Assembly (NCBI RefSeq): GCF_001691555.1
Contig: NZ_MAYN01000008.1
Coordinates: forward strand, 452,617 to 516,616
Direction of reading: 5' to 3'
From: Pantoea eucrina
Lineage (GTDB): Bacteria; Pseudomonadota; Gammaproteobacteria; Enterobacterales; Enterobacteriaceae
DNA: 64,000 bases
Shown here in pieces: positions 9,198 through 18,098 of the stretch (position 1 is the first letter of the stretch; the number at the start of each line of letters is the position of its first letter). The notes beneath the pieces are model-generated. The model saw only the letters and a list, made by a program, of their open reading frames with translations. It was not told the origin of the DNA and ran no database searches. Both the position numbers and the translations under genes were made by a program.

Positions 9198-11167
9198 TGT
9201 CCTGTGCAGTGATCACGGCGGCGATGCAGCAGGCAGGCATTCGTCGCTTAGCGGTGATTGCGGGCGATGCACACTGGGTGCGCGAGCAGGCCGGTCTATG
9301 GCAGCAGGCGCTGCCGGGTGACTGGATCACGCTGAGCAGCGCCCGCGACCTGACGCCGCACGTTGCCCCGGCCGCGCTGCGTACGCTGCTGGGACGTGAG
9401 TTTACGCATGCGCTGTTCGACGCGCGATACGGCTTTCACGCTGAGGCATTTGCCGCGCTGGCGGGCACGCTGCGCGCCGGCAGCTGGCTGCTGCTGCTGA
9501 CGCCGCCGTGGGAGAGCTGGGCGACAACTGCCGATGCAGACAGCCTGCGCTGGGCCGATGTTGCAGAGCCGATTGCCACGCCCCGCTTTATACATCGCCT
9601 GCAGCAGCTGATGCTGGCAGATGATCAGGTGCTGCTGCAGCGTCAGCATCAGCCGGTGCGCCAGCCCGCCGCAGGCGTCTGGCCGCAGTGGCAGTGTCGT
9701 GCGCCACAGCAGCAGGCGACTATTCTTGCTCAGCTGCAGGCGCTCACCTCCGGTGTGGCGGTGGTCACGGCCCCGCGCGGGCGCGGTAAGTCGGCGCTGG
9801 CCGGCATGCTGGCGCGTACTGTGTCACGCGTGCTGGTCACGGCTCCGGCAAAGGTGTCAACAGACGTGCTGGCGCAGTTTGCCGGCGAGCAGTTTTCCTT
9901 TATGGCTCCTGATGCGATCCTACAGCAGCCGGCTGATCCGCTGCCTGACTGGCTGATCGTTGATGAGGCTGCCGCGATCCCGGCGCCGCTGCTGCAGCAA
10001 CTGGTCGCGCGTTTTCCGCGCGTGCTGCTGACCACAACGGTGCAGGGGTATGAGGGCACCGGACGCGGCTTCCTGCTGCGCTTCTGCGCCACCCTGCCTG
10101 ACGTTCACGCTTTTACGCTGGATGAACCCCTGCGCTGGAGCGCTCAGGATCCGCTGGAGCAGTGGCTTAATCGCGCGCTGCTGTTCGAAGAAGCGGATCA
10201 GGCTGAACCGGCATCAGAACCAACGCTCTGTAAAGTAACACCGGATGCGCATCCCGCTGCGGTGGAAGCGGGTTATCGTCTGCTGGCGAGTGCGCACTAT
10301 CGTACCTCGCCGCTCGACCTGCGACGCCTGCTGGACGCGCCGGGGATGCAACTCTGGCTGGCCGGTACGCCGGAGAGCGTGGCCGGTGCGCTGTGGCTGG
10401 TTGAAGAGGGCGGGCTGGATATCGCGCTGGCGCAGGCGGTCTGGGCGGGTACGCGTCGCCCGCGCGGTAATCTGGTGGCGCAGTCCCTGGCGGCCCACGC
10501 GGGTTTCTGTACGGCGGCCACGCTGCGCTCCCTGCGCATCAGTCGTATTGCGGTCACCGCAGCCTGCCGTCAGCAGGGAGTGGGCCGTGCGCTGGTCGCA
10601 CAGGCGCGTCAGCAGGCCGACGGCTGCGATTTCCTGTCAGTGAGCTTTGGTTACACGGCGACGCTATGGCGTTTCTGGCACGCCTGCGGCTTCACGCTGG
10701 TGCGGGTCGGATCGCAGCGTGAAGCAAGCAGCGGCTGCTATGCCGCGATGGCTATCTGCGCGCTGACGCCGGCCGGAAAATTATTGCAGATGCAGGCGGC
10801 ACAGCGGCTGGCACGCGACGCCGTCTGGCTGCGCGACCTTATCGATTTACCGCTGCAGGGCGCGACAGCATTGCAGCAGGATCTTAATGAAGAGGATGTG
10901 GCATTGCTGGCCGGTTTTGCCTGGGCGCAGCGCCCGTTCGAAGCGAGCTATGCGGTGCTGCAGCGGCTGGTACGCGTACAGCCACAGCCGTTAACGCAGG
11001 CCATACTGCTTCAGCAACAGACGCTGAGTGAGGCGGGCAGCAGCGCCGGTCTCAGCGGCCGCAAAGCGGTGATACAGCGGCTGCGTCAGGAGACGGCCGA
11101 GGCGCTTGAACGGCTCGATCCGCAGGCAGCGCAAGCCTGGCAGCAGCAGCTGACGTTGTTGCAATAA
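9197..11167 (+). CDS. tmcA: TmcA, tRNA(Met) cytidine acetyltransferase
   Basis: 656 residues (E. coli 671). TmcA makes N4-acetylcytidine at the wobble base of elongator tRNA-Met, using acetyl-CoA and ATP or GTP. Domain order: N-terminal domain (about 1-170), a RecD-like helicase domain with Walker A APRGRGKSALAG (Lys198) and DEAA (IVDEAAAIPAP), a GNAT domain (about 350-530, ACRQQGVGRALV is the acetyl-CoA loop), and a C-terminal tRNA-binding tail. Begins inside the ypfJ stop codon. Confidence 0.95.
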   Translation: MSCAVITAAMQQAGIRRLAVIAGDAHWVREQAGLWQQALPGDWITLSSARDLTPHVAPAALRTLLGREFTHALFDARYGFHAEAFAALAGTLRAGSWLLLLTPPWESWATTADADSLRWADVAEPIATPRFIHRLQQLMLADDQVLLQRQHQPVRQPAAGVWPQWQCRAPQQQATILAQLQALTSGVAVVTAPRGRGKSALAGMLARTVSRVLVTAPAKVSTDVLAQFAGEQFSFMAPDAILQQPADPLPDWLIVDEAAAIPAPLLQQLVARFPRVLLTTTVQGYEGTGRGFLLRFCATLPDVHAFTLDEPLRWSAQDPLEQWLNRALLFEEADQAEPASEPTLCKVTPDAHPAAVEAGYRLLASAHYRTSPLDLRRLLDAPGMQLWLAGTPESVAGALWLVEEGGLDIALAQAVWAGTRRPRGNLVAQSLAAHAGFCTAATLRSLRISRIAVTAACRQQGVGRALVAQARQQADGCDFLSVSFGYTATLWRFWHACGFTLVRVGSQREASSGCYAAMAICALTPAGKLLQMQAAQRLARDAVWLRDLIDLPLQGATALQQDLNEEDVALLAGFAWAQRPFEASYAVLQRLVRVQPQPLTQAILLQQQTLSEAGSSAGLSGRKAVIQRLRQETAEALERLDPQAAQAWQQQLTLLQ

Positions 11168-11240
11168 ATCAGGGTTCTTATTCAAATTTTCCCGGTATCA
11201 CTCTGCTGGCTGCGGCGTATAGTGATTACAGGAGGTCAGT

Positions 11241-11936
11241 ATGGCTTTACGATATGTTGTTGTTCAGCAGCCGGTGCAGGCTGCACAGCTCTTTCTGCTT
11301 TATCACGGCGCGGATGATAACCCTGATGCGATGGCACAGATTGGCAGCTGGTTTGCGCAGGCGTTTCCGGACGCGCAGGTGGTGTCAGTTGGTGCGCCTT
11401 ATGCGGGTAATGTGCCGCAGGGCCGCCAGTGGTTCATGGACTATCCTGCTCAGGATCGTTCGCCGCAGCAGTGTGTTGATGCGGTCATGCCGGTGTTTAT
11501 TGAGTCTGTCCGGCACTGGCAGCGCGCCGCTGGCGTCCGGCCGGAAGCGACGGCGCTGGTAGGCTTTTCGCAGGGCAGCACCATGGTACTGGAGGGCGTA
11601 AAAGCGCAGCCGGAGCTTGCCGGACGGGTAGTTGCCTTTAGCGGGCGCTATACCACGCTGCCGGAACGGGCCAGCAGGCGTAATACTATTCATCTTATTC
11701 ATGGCGACGATGACGAGCAGGTACCGCTACAGCATGCTGAAGCGGCAAACCAGCGTCTGACTGAGCTGGGGGGAGATGTGACGCTGGACGTGGTGGACGA
11801 TCTGCCGCATGCGATAGATGAACGCAGCATGGCGCGGGCGCTGCATCATCTGCAATATACCATACCGCGCCGCTATTTTGATGAAGCACTGAGCGGGGCA
11901 AAGCCAAACGACGACGACGTTGTGATGCTCCTGTAG
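11241..11936 (+). CDS. ypfH: YpfH, serine esterase (alpha/beta hydrolase)
   Basis: 231 residues (E. coli 232). The nucleophile elbow is GFSQGS (Ser near residue 110), and HLIHGDDDEQVP and DLPHAID carry the probable Asp and His of the triad. This is the carboxylesterase/phospholipase-type hydrolase family; YpfH of E. coli shows esterase activity, but its natural substrate is unknown. GGAGGT lies 8 bases before the ATG. The stop codon abuts a tandem palindromic repeat. Confidence 0.93.
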   Translation: MALRYVVVQQPVQAAQLFLLYHGADDNPDAMAQIGSWFAQAFPDAQVVSVGAPYAGNVPQGRQWFMDYPAQDRSPQQCVDAVMPVFIESVRHWQRAAGVRPEATALVGFSQGSTMVLEGVKAQPELAGRVVAFSGRYTTLPERASRRNTIHLIHGDDDEQVPLQHAEAANQRLTELGGDVTLDVVDDLPHAIDERSMARALHHLQYTIPRRYFDEALSGAKPNDDDVVMLL

Positions 11937-11940
11937 GAGC

Positions 11941-12180
11941 GGGCGGCATGAATGCCGCCCCTGCGGGTGCCCGTAGGGGGCGCATTTATGCGCCCCTGGT
12001 TTATCCATCGACCGTTTGCGGCAAGGGCGGCATGAATGCCGCCCCTACAATTATTGTAGGGGGCGCATTCATGCGCCCCTGGTTTATCCATCGACCTTTT
12101 GCGACAAGGGCGGCATGAATGCCGCCCCTACAATTTTTGTAGGGGGCGCATTTATGCGCCCCTGATGTATTTATGCGCCC
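11941..12180. repeat. Three tandem copies of an 83-84-bp palindromic unit
   Basis: Each unit has four parts: palindrome GGGCGGCATGAATGCCGCCC (starts 11941, 12025, 12108), a linker that is itself a palindrome in copies 2 and 3 (CCTACAATTATTGTAGG), a second palindrome GGGGCGCAT..ATGCGCCCC, and a near-constant 28-bp spacer beginning TGGTTTATCCATCGACC. A further half copy of the second palindrome closes the array. It lies between the convergent genes ypfH and ypfN and looks like a BIME/REP-type mosaic rather than a CRISPR. Confidence 0.88.
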
Positions 12181-12185
12181 CAGGC

Positions 12186-12374
12186 CTATTTTTTCTTTGG
12201 CCAGTCATCTTCATCATCCCACTTATCGTTGAAATCACGATGCGGGGGCAAATCCGGCCGGTTATCCATATATTTCTTGTGATCGATGCGCTTGAGATCT
12301 TTATAGACGTTCATCAGCACGCCCACCATCAGCACAATCACCAGTATCCACCAGTACTCTTTTAACCACTCCAT
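12186..12374 (-). CDS. ypfN: YpfN, small membrane protein
   Basis: 62 residues from the ATG at 12374, which has AAGGAG 7 bases upstream; longer versions of the frame overlap dapE. E. coli YpfN (66 aa) aligns throughout: [18 protein letters not shown] is one N-terminal membrane helix, followed by the conserved [27 protein letters not shown] and a Lys tail. Function unknown; the acidic WDDEDDW end faces the cytoplasm if the N-terminus is outside. It lies 23 bp downstream of dapE, as in E. coli. Confidence 0.93.
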   Translation of the reverse strand: MEWLKEYWWILVIVLMVGVLMNVYKDLKRIDHKKYMDNRPDLPPHRDFNDKWDDEDDWPKKK

Positions 12375-12397
12375 GCCCCGTCTCCTTGTTTGTGCGG

Positions 12398-13525
12398 TCA
12401 GGCGATCAGCTGCTCCATAATGCGCTGATACATGCGGCTCAGCAGCTGCAGGTCTGACGCTTTGACGCACTCATTGATTTTATGAATTGTGGCGTTAACC
12501 GGACCAAGCTCCACCACCTGCGCGCCCATGCGGGCAATAAAGCGTCCGTCGGAGGTGCCACCTGTGGTTAACAGCTGCGGCTTAATTTCATTATAGTGCG
12601 TTACGGCGTTTACCACGGCGTCGACCAGCTTGCCGCGTGACGTCAGGAAGGGTTGCCCGGAGACAGTCCACTCCAGCGTATAGCGTAGCTGGTGGCGATC
12701 CAGCAGTTCCGTCACGCGATCTTTAATCATCTGATCGGTCAGCTCAGTGCTGAAGCGAAAGTTAAACTGCACAAAAAACTCACCCGGAATAACGTTATTG
12801 CTGCCGGTACCCGCCTGCACATTCGCAATCTGCATGCTGGTTGGCGGAAAGAAAGCGTTGCCCTGATCCCACTCGGTGGCCACCAGCTCATTCAGCGCCG
12901 GCATCGCACGGTGTACCGGGTTATCTGCCAGGTGCGGGTAGGCGACATGGCCCTGCACGCCGTGCAGCGTCAGGTTTGCGGTCATGGAACCGCGCCGGCC
13001 GTTTTTCACCACATCCCCGACAATTTCTGTACTGGAGGGTTCACCCACCAGGCAGTAATCCAGGCGTTCATGACGTGCCATGAGGCGCTCCACCACTTTG
13101 ACCGTGCCGTTAACCGCGCTGGCTTCTTCATCGGAGGTAATCAGAAACGCCAGGCGGCCCTTGTGCTGCGGATGCGCGGCAACAAACCGTTCAGCGGCGA
13201 CCACCATCGCTGCCAGCGAGCCCTTCATATCGGCGGCACCGCGTCCAAACAGCATGCCATCCCGGATAGTGGGCTCAAACGGCGGGTTGATCCAGCGATT
13301 TGCATCACCGGGCGGCACGACATCTGTGTGTCCGGCAAACGCTAAAGTTTCCCCGTGACCGCGCGTGGCCCAGACGTTCAGCGTGTCATTAATATGCATC
13401 TGCTCAATCTGAAAACCGATAGCCTCCAGCCGGGCGATCAGCAAGGCCTGGCAGCCCGCATCATCCGGACTCAGCGAAGGGCGACGGATGAGCTGCTGAG
13501 CCAGCTCAATAACCGGACAGAACAT
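12398..13525 (-). CDS. dapE: DapE, succinyl-diaminopimelate desuccinylase
   Basis: 375 residues from [12 protein letters not shown], the same length as E. coli DapE; the frame extends to 13603 but that part overlaps yffB. It is a dinuclear zinc M20 peptidase-family enzyme that releases succinate from N-succinyl-LL-diaminopimelate. Metal and catalytic residues are visible: [12 protein letters not shown] (His), GRGAADMKG (Asp), ITSDEEA (Glu pair) and ATIHKINE (His). The dimer-forming insert lies at about 180-295. The start is 1 bp from the yffB stop, hence coupled translation. Confidence 0.97.
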   Translation of the reverse strand: MFCPVIELAQQLIRRPSLSPDDAGCQALLIARLEAIGFQIEQMHINDTLNVWATRGHGETLAFAGHTDVVPPGDANRWINPPFEPTIRDGMLFGRGAADMKGSLAAMVVAAERFVAAHPQHKGRLAFLITSDEEASAVNGTVKVVERLMARHERLDYCLVGEPSSTEIVGDVVKNGRRGSMTANLTLHGVQGHVAYPHLADNPVHRAMPALNELVATEWDQGNAFFPPTSMQIANVQAGTGSNNVIPGEFFVQFNFRFSTELTDQMIKDRVTELLDRHQLRYTLEWTVSGQPFLTSRGKLVDAVVNAVTHYNEIKPQLLTTGGTSDGRFIARMGAQVVELGPVNATIHKINECVKASDLQLLSRMYQRIMEQLIA

Positions 13526-13526
13526 G

Positions 13527-13895
13527 TTATGACTTCTCCTGAATAAAGGCGTGGTAAAGATCGGCACTGTAGCCCGGCAGCAGGCTGCCATCGGGGGCGG
13601 CAAGCAGCGGACGTTTAATGATGGCGGGCTGTGCCAGCATCACGACGCTGGCGCTGGCCGCATCATTAATCGCGGCACGCTCTGCTTCCGGCAGCTTACG
13701 CCAGGTCGTTCCACGCGTATTAAGCAGCGCTTCATAACCGAGCCGATCAATGAAGTGCTGCAGCAGCGCGGCATCCAGTCCATCCGCGCGGTAATCGTGA
13801 AACCGGTAGTCGATGCCGGACGCGGTTAATGCATTGCGCGCTTTTTTTACGGTGTCGCAATTTTTGATTCCGTACATCACCCACTGCGCTGTCAT
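13527..13895 (-). CDS. yffB: YffB, ArsC/Spx-family protein
   Basis: 122 residues starting at [15 protein letters not shown]. coli YffB (118 aa) begins at the equivalent of the second Met. A thioredoxin-like fold with a single Cys in [12 protein letters not shown], the ArsC/Spx-type active-site position. TRGTTWRKL and AIIKRPLL are family hallmarks. Arsenate reductase activity has not been convincingly shown for this subgroup; a glutathione-dependent thiol reductase role has been suggested. First gene of the yffB-dapE-ypfN operon. Confidence 0.93.
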   Translation of the reverse strand: MTAQWVMYGIKNCDTVKKARNALTASGIDYRFHDYRADGLDAALLQHFIDRLGYEALLNTRGTTWRKLPEAERAAINDAASASVVMLAQPAIIKRPLLAAPDGSLLPGYSADLYHAFIQEKS

Positions 13896-14290
13896 AGCTG
13901 TTTCCCGTTCTGCAAAAAAATCTGCGCGCGAGTTTACCACAGCGGGTTGCCTGCGGTGAGCGCCAGTGGATGTTGCCTGCATTTTTCATCATCTGCAGGC
14001 TTTAATCGAAAACGCTAATCAGGACCAGTAAACGCTTTCATTTTGAGCGCAAACTGTGCGCTGCCTGATTATCAGGCTGGTAAGGATTATCTTAATCACG
14101 GAATTGTGCTACAGCATGCGAAAGAAATTATTTTTCAGCCTGAACAGCAGGTTGCAGGAATGTGCGTCAGGACACAAAAAAGAAAAACTGCAGCTCTTAC
14201 CTGCTTCTGCCGATAGTGATAAGAGGTGAAAACGTATTCACCTGCAGAAAAAAGCGGCGTACAATTGCCATCACAATAAGAGAGGTTGTT
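13896..14290. other. Divergent intergenic region yffB/ypfM
   Basis: 395 bp without a protein gene. Apart from the ypfM promoter at its right end it must hold the yffB promoter. I see no repeat or structured RNA that I recognise. It is AT-richer than its surroundings. Confidence 0.5.
14237..14265 (+). promoter_or_regulatory. Probable sigma-70 promoter of ypfM
   Basis: TTCACC (14237-14242), a 17-bp spacer, TACAAT (14260-14265). It predicts a transcript start near 14272, only about 20 nt before the ypfM ATG at 14291. Confidence 0.55.
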
Positions 14291-14350
14291 ATGGTTGAAC
14301 ATGAACTGGGGAACTGGAAAGAATTTATCGAAGCGATGTTACGTAAGTAA
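14291..14350 (+). CDS. ypfM: YpfM, 19-residue microprotein
   Basis: The frame encodes MVEHELGNWKEFIEAMLRK, differing at only a few positions from the 19-residue E. coli YpfM (MIERELGNWKDFIEVMLRK) as I recall it. GAGAGG is placed a few bases before the ATG, and a good promoter lies just upstream. In E. coli the peptide is known to be expressed; its role is unknown. The sequence is an amphipathic helix with a basic tail. A terminator follows 60 bp later. Conservation at this length argues strongly that it is real. Confidence 0.9.
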   Translation: MVEHELGNWKEFIEAMLRK

Positions 14351-14411
14351 CGCGTGACGAGGAAAGCAGGGTATTTCCCCCCTTGCTGTGATTCTGACCA
14401 CACACATCAAT

Positions 14412-14444
14412 AAAGCCGCCGGGAGCCTCTTCCGGCGGCTTTTT
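14412..14444. terminator. Bidirectional terminator between ypfM and acrD
   Basis: AAAGCCGCCGG-AAGAGG-type stem: AAAGCCGCCGGGAGCC and its partner CCGGCGGCTTTTT. The T-run follows on the + strand, and AAAs before the stem give a T-run on the - strand, so it can serve both converging genes. Confidence 0.85.
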
Positions 14445-14452
14445 CATGCCGG

Positions 14453-17400
14453 TTAATCCTGTGGTTTCTCACGCAGCGGAAAACGACGCCGGACCAGCAC
14501 AAAGAACAAGGGTACAAAGAAGATAGCCAGCAGCGTGGCGGTCAGCATACCGCCCAGAACGCCGGTACCTACCGCGTGCTGACTGCCTGAACCTGCGCCG
14601 CTGCTGATCGCCATCGGCAGGACGCCAAACATAAAGGCCAGCGAAGTCATTAATATCGGGCGCAGGCGCTGACGCGATGCTTCAAGTGTAGCCTGCTTTA
14701 GTTCGCGGCCTTTACTGTTGATCTCATTCGCAAACTCCACGATCAGGATCGCGTTTTTCGCAGAGAGGCCGATTACCGTCAGCAGACCCACCTGAAAATA
14801 GACGTCGTTTTCCAGCCCGCGCAGCCAGGTTGCCAGCAGGGCACCCACGACGCCCAGCGGCACAACCAGCATCACCGAGAAAGGAATAGACCAGCTTTCA
14901 TAGAGGGCTGCGAGACACAAAAACACCACCAGCAGCGAAATAGCATAGAGCGCCGGGGCCTGCGCGCCGGATAATCGTTCCTGATAAGATGCGCCGGTCC
15001 ACTGGAAGCCAGTGCCCAGCGGCAGCTGCGCCACCAGCTTCTCCATCGCATCCATGGCTGTTCCGCTGCTGACGCCGCTGGCCGCTTCGCCAACAATTTC
15101 CAGTGATGCATAACCGTTGTAGCGCTCAAGGCGCGGCGAGCCGGTTTCCCAGCGGCTGGTAGCAAAGGCAGAGAAGGGCACCATGCCGCCGCTGCTGTTG
15201 CGCACGTACCATTTATTGATATCGCCGGGCAGCATACGAAACTCGGGCGCAGACTGCACATAGACCTTTTTGACCCGGCCGCGATCGAGAAAATCATTCA
15301 CATAAGTCGAGCCCCAGGCAGTAGAGAGGGTCTGATTGATGGTGTCCAGCGAGACGCCGAGCGCCTGCGCTTTGCGCTGGTCAATATCAATCTGCAGCTG
15401 CGGCGTATCGTCCAGGCCATTATGCCGCACGCGCGACAGCGCCGGATCGGCCGACGCCAGCGCCAGCAGCTTATCGCGCATCGCCATCATCTGCGTATGC
15501 CCGATGCCGCCGTGATCCTGCAGCTGCAGGTCAAAGCCGGATGAGCTGCCCATACCGCTAATGGCTGGCGGACTGCTGGCGACCACGCGCGCTTCAGCAA
15601 TGGCGGTAAATGCGCGGGTAGCGCGCTCAATAATGGCAAAAGAGGTGCGGTCGTCACCCGGGCGTTCATCCCAGGGAGTAAGGCGGACAAACAGCCGCGC
15701 CACGTTCTGACCGTTGCCGCCAGGCCCGGATCCAATGGTGGCAAACACCGACGTAACGTTCTCTTTTTCTGCCGTGAGGTAGTAATGTTCGACTTTCTCT
15801 ACCACGCGTGACGTCTGCTGCAGCGTTGAACCTGGCGGCAGCTGAATCTGCGTCATGAATACGCCGCGGTCTTCCAGCGGCAGAAAGGAGGTCGGCAGGC
15901 GCAAAAACAGAAAGGCCATCAGGCCGATCAGCGCGGCATAGAGCAGCATCCAGCGGCCACTCTGGCGCAGCAGCCGCGCCACGCCCTGCTCGTAGCGCTG
16001 AGTGCCGGCGTTAAATGCGCGGTTAAACCAGCCGAAAAACCCACGCTGACCATGATGTTCGCCCTGTTTCAGTGGCTTAAGCAGCGTGGCGCAGAGCGCG
16101 GGCGTCAGGATCATCGCCACCAGCACCGACAGCACCATGGCGGAGACAATCGTGATTGAGAACTGGCGATAAATGGCACCCACCGTGCCGCTAAAAAAGG
16201 CCATCGGGATAAAGACCGCGGAGAGAACCAGCGCAATGCCCACCAGCGCGCCCTGTATCTGACCCATCGATTTTCGCGTGGCGGCGCGCGGCGATAATCC
16301 CTCCTCACTCATGATGCGCTCAACGTTTTCCACGACCACGATCGCATCATCGACCAGCAGGCCAATCGCCAGCACCACGGCAAACAGGGTCAGGGTATTA
16401 ATACTGAAGCCGCAGAGATAGAGCACGGTAAATGTACCCAGCAGCACCACCGGCACTGCGATCGTGGGAATAAGCGTGGCGCGGAAATTCTGCAGAAAGA
16501 GATACATCACCAGAAAGACCAGCAGAATGGCTTCCAGCAGTGTTTTAACAACATCTTTAATTGACGCTTTAACAAAAGGCGTGGTTTCAAACGCGATTTT
16601 CGCTTCCAGGCCGGGCGGAAAATAGTGCGCCAGCTCCGCGACGCGGGCGCGGACCAGCCGGTCAGTATTCATCTCATTCGCGCCTGAAGCCAGCTTGACG
16701 CCCAGGCCTGATGCCGGCTGACCGTTATAGCGGCTCAGATAGTCATATTTCTCTGCGCCCATGGCGATGCTGGCCACATCACCCAGCGTGACAACTGCAC
16801 CGCTGCTGCTGCTTTTTAAGGTAATGGCGCGAAACTGCTCTGGCGTCTGTAGCATGGATTGCGCATTGACCGTGGCGTTCAGCGCCTGTTTTTCTATGGA
16901 CGGTAATCCGCCGACCTGGCCTACGGCGACCTGCGTATTCTGTGACGCGATCGCCTGTATGATGTCGGCGGTCGTGAGCGCATAGCGGGTCAGTTTGGCG
17001 GGATCGAGCCAGATACGCATGGCGTATTGCGAACCATAGGCATCCACCTGACCGACGCCATCGATGCGGCTAAGCGGATCCTGGATGTTACTGGCAACGT
17101 AATCAGCAATATCCTGCTTGTCCATGCTGCCATCGGTGGAGACAAAGGCGATCATCAGAATATTGCTGTCGCCGGTTTTATTGACGTTAACCCCCTGCGC
17201 CTGAACGGCGGCCGGAAGTTTGCGCAGGGCGCTCTGCAGCTGGTTCTGTACCTGCTGACGCGCCTCATCGGGATCGGTACCGGCGAGAAAGGTCAGGGTA
17301 ATCTGCACCTGGCCGGTACTGCTGCTGTTAGAGGACATGTACATCAGGTTATCGATGCCGGTCATATTCTGTTCGATAACCTGCGTCACGGTATTCTCCA

Positions 17401-17569
17401 GCGTCTGCGCAGAGGCGCCGGGATAATTAGCCGTGATCCGGACATTGGGCGGAGCGAGATCCGGGTACTGTTCAACCGGAAGGGAGGTAATAGCCAGCGT
17501 ACCGCACAGACAGAGTAACATCGCCAGAACCCAGGCAAAGACCGGGCGGTCGATAAAAAAGTCCGACAT
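14453..17569 (-). CDS. acrD: AcrD, RND multidrug efflux pump
   Basis: 1038 residues from MSDFFIDRP (E. coli AcrD 1037); AGGAG lies 10 bases upstream. It is the inner-membrane proton-driven part of a tripartite pump with AcrA and TolC, exporting aminoglycosides and some other amphiphilic compounds. Twelve membrane helices in the RND layout: helix 1 at 10-28, the [16 protein letters not shown] proton-relay Asp pair in helix 4 near 407-408, and [12 protein letters not shown] with the Lys in helix 10. Two large periplasmic loops carry the porter domains. In E. coli acrD is followed by narQ; here the neighbour is ansP. Confidence 0.95.
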   Translation of the reverse strand: MSDFFIDRPVFAWVLAMLLCLCGTLAITSLPVEQYPDLAPPNVRITANYPGASAQTLENTVTQVIEQNMTGIDNLMYMSSNSSSTGQVQITLTFLAGTDPDEARQQVQNQLQSALRKLPAAVQAQGVNVNKTGDSNILMIAFVSTDGSMDKQDIADYVASNIQDPLSRIDGVGQVDAYGSQYAMRIWLDPAKLTRYALTTADIIQAIASQNTQVAVGQVGGLPSIEKQALNATVNAQSMLQTPEQFRAITLKSSSSGAVVTLGDVASIAMGAEKYDYLSRYNGQPASGLGVKLASGANEMNTDRLVRARVAELAHYFPPGLEAKIAFETTPFVKASIKDVVKTLLEAILLVFLVMYLFLQNFRATLIPTIAVPVVLLGTFTVLYLCGFSINTLTLFAVVLAIGLLVDDAIVVVENVERIMSEEGLSPRAATRKSMGQIQGALVGIALVLSAVFIPMAFFSGTVGAIYRQFSITIVSAMVLSVLVAMILTPALCATLLKPLKQGEHHGQRGFFGWFNRAFNAGTQRYEQGVARLLRQSGRWMLLYAALIGLMAFLFLRLPTSFLPLEDRGVFMTQIQLPPGSTLQQTSRVVEKVEHYYLTAEKENVTSVFATIGSGPGGNGQNVARLFVRLTPWDERPGDDRTSFAIIERATRAFTAIAEARVVASSPPAISGMGSSSGFDLQLQDHGGIGHTQMMAMRDKLLALASADPALSRVRHNGLDDTPQLQIDIDQRKAQALGVSLDTINQTLSTAWGSTYVNDFLDRGRVKKVYVQSAPEFRMLPGDINKWYVRNSSGGMVPFSAFATSRWETGSPRLERYNGYASLEIVGEAASGVSSGTAMDAMEKLVAQLPLGTGFQWTGASYQERLSGAQAPALYAISLLVVFLCLAALYESWSIPFSVMLVVPLGVVGALLATWLRGLENDVYFQVGLLTVIGLSAKNAILIVEFANEINSKGRELKQATLEASRQRLRPILMTSLAFMFGVLPMAISSGAGSGSQHAVGTGVLGGMLTATLLAIFFVPLFFVLVRRRFPLREKPQD

Positions 17570-18098
17570 AACTCTGTTACTCCTCAGCGGCAGCTTTTCA
17601 TTATTATGTGAGCCGCGCACGGCAGGCGCGCTGGCAGGCGAGGCGGGTACACTCTGCAGAGACCAGCCTGCTTTACTTTACGCGGTGTAAATCAGAGAAA
17701 CGTGGAGTAATTATGGAAGAAATGTAAATGTTACGCTGCCGGGCGAGCCAGTCTGAGCAGAACGCTTTCCTGTCGGCCACTCGTTTCCGGCGCGCTGCCT
17801 GAGAAAAAACAGCAGATATTCCCGACGGATACCCTCTGTTTTTCTGGCGTCCTCACGACCGGTCGCGCTGCTGACCTGTTTTTTGTGCGTCACGACCGAT
17901 TCTTACAAATCAGATCGTGCACCCAGCCAGTATATTTTGCTTCGTTCATGCAGAACGGGTAGGATTCATCGCCGTAATTTCCCGGGTCACCACGCGCATC
18001 GTTCCACTGCTCGGGTACCGGTTTTTTACTCCATTTCGCACCGCAGGCGCAAACGATTGGTCAGCCGGTGATTGATGGTCAGGACAAACAGGAAAGCT
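17570..18098. other. Divergent intergenic region acrD/ansP
   Basis: 529 bp with no convincing gene; the short frames present have no ribosome site or family resemblance. Its two flanks must hold the acrD and ansP promoters, but I could not place them with confidence. The E. coli narQ and aegA genes that occupy this position are absent. Confidence 0.45.

Noticed and set aside
11695-12091. Minus-strand frames with repeated Ala/Pro/Gly motifs in the palindrome array
   Set aside because: Translation of tandem palindromes gives repeating peptides by itself; no start signal or homology.
11941-12180. CRISPR-like look of the three repeated units
   Set aside because: The units are directly abutting 84-mers made of palindromes; there are no unique spacers and no cas genes nearby.
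12398-13603. Longer dapE start at 13603
   Set aside because: The additional 26 residues overlap yffB and are not present in E. coli DapE; MFCPVIEL is the matching start.
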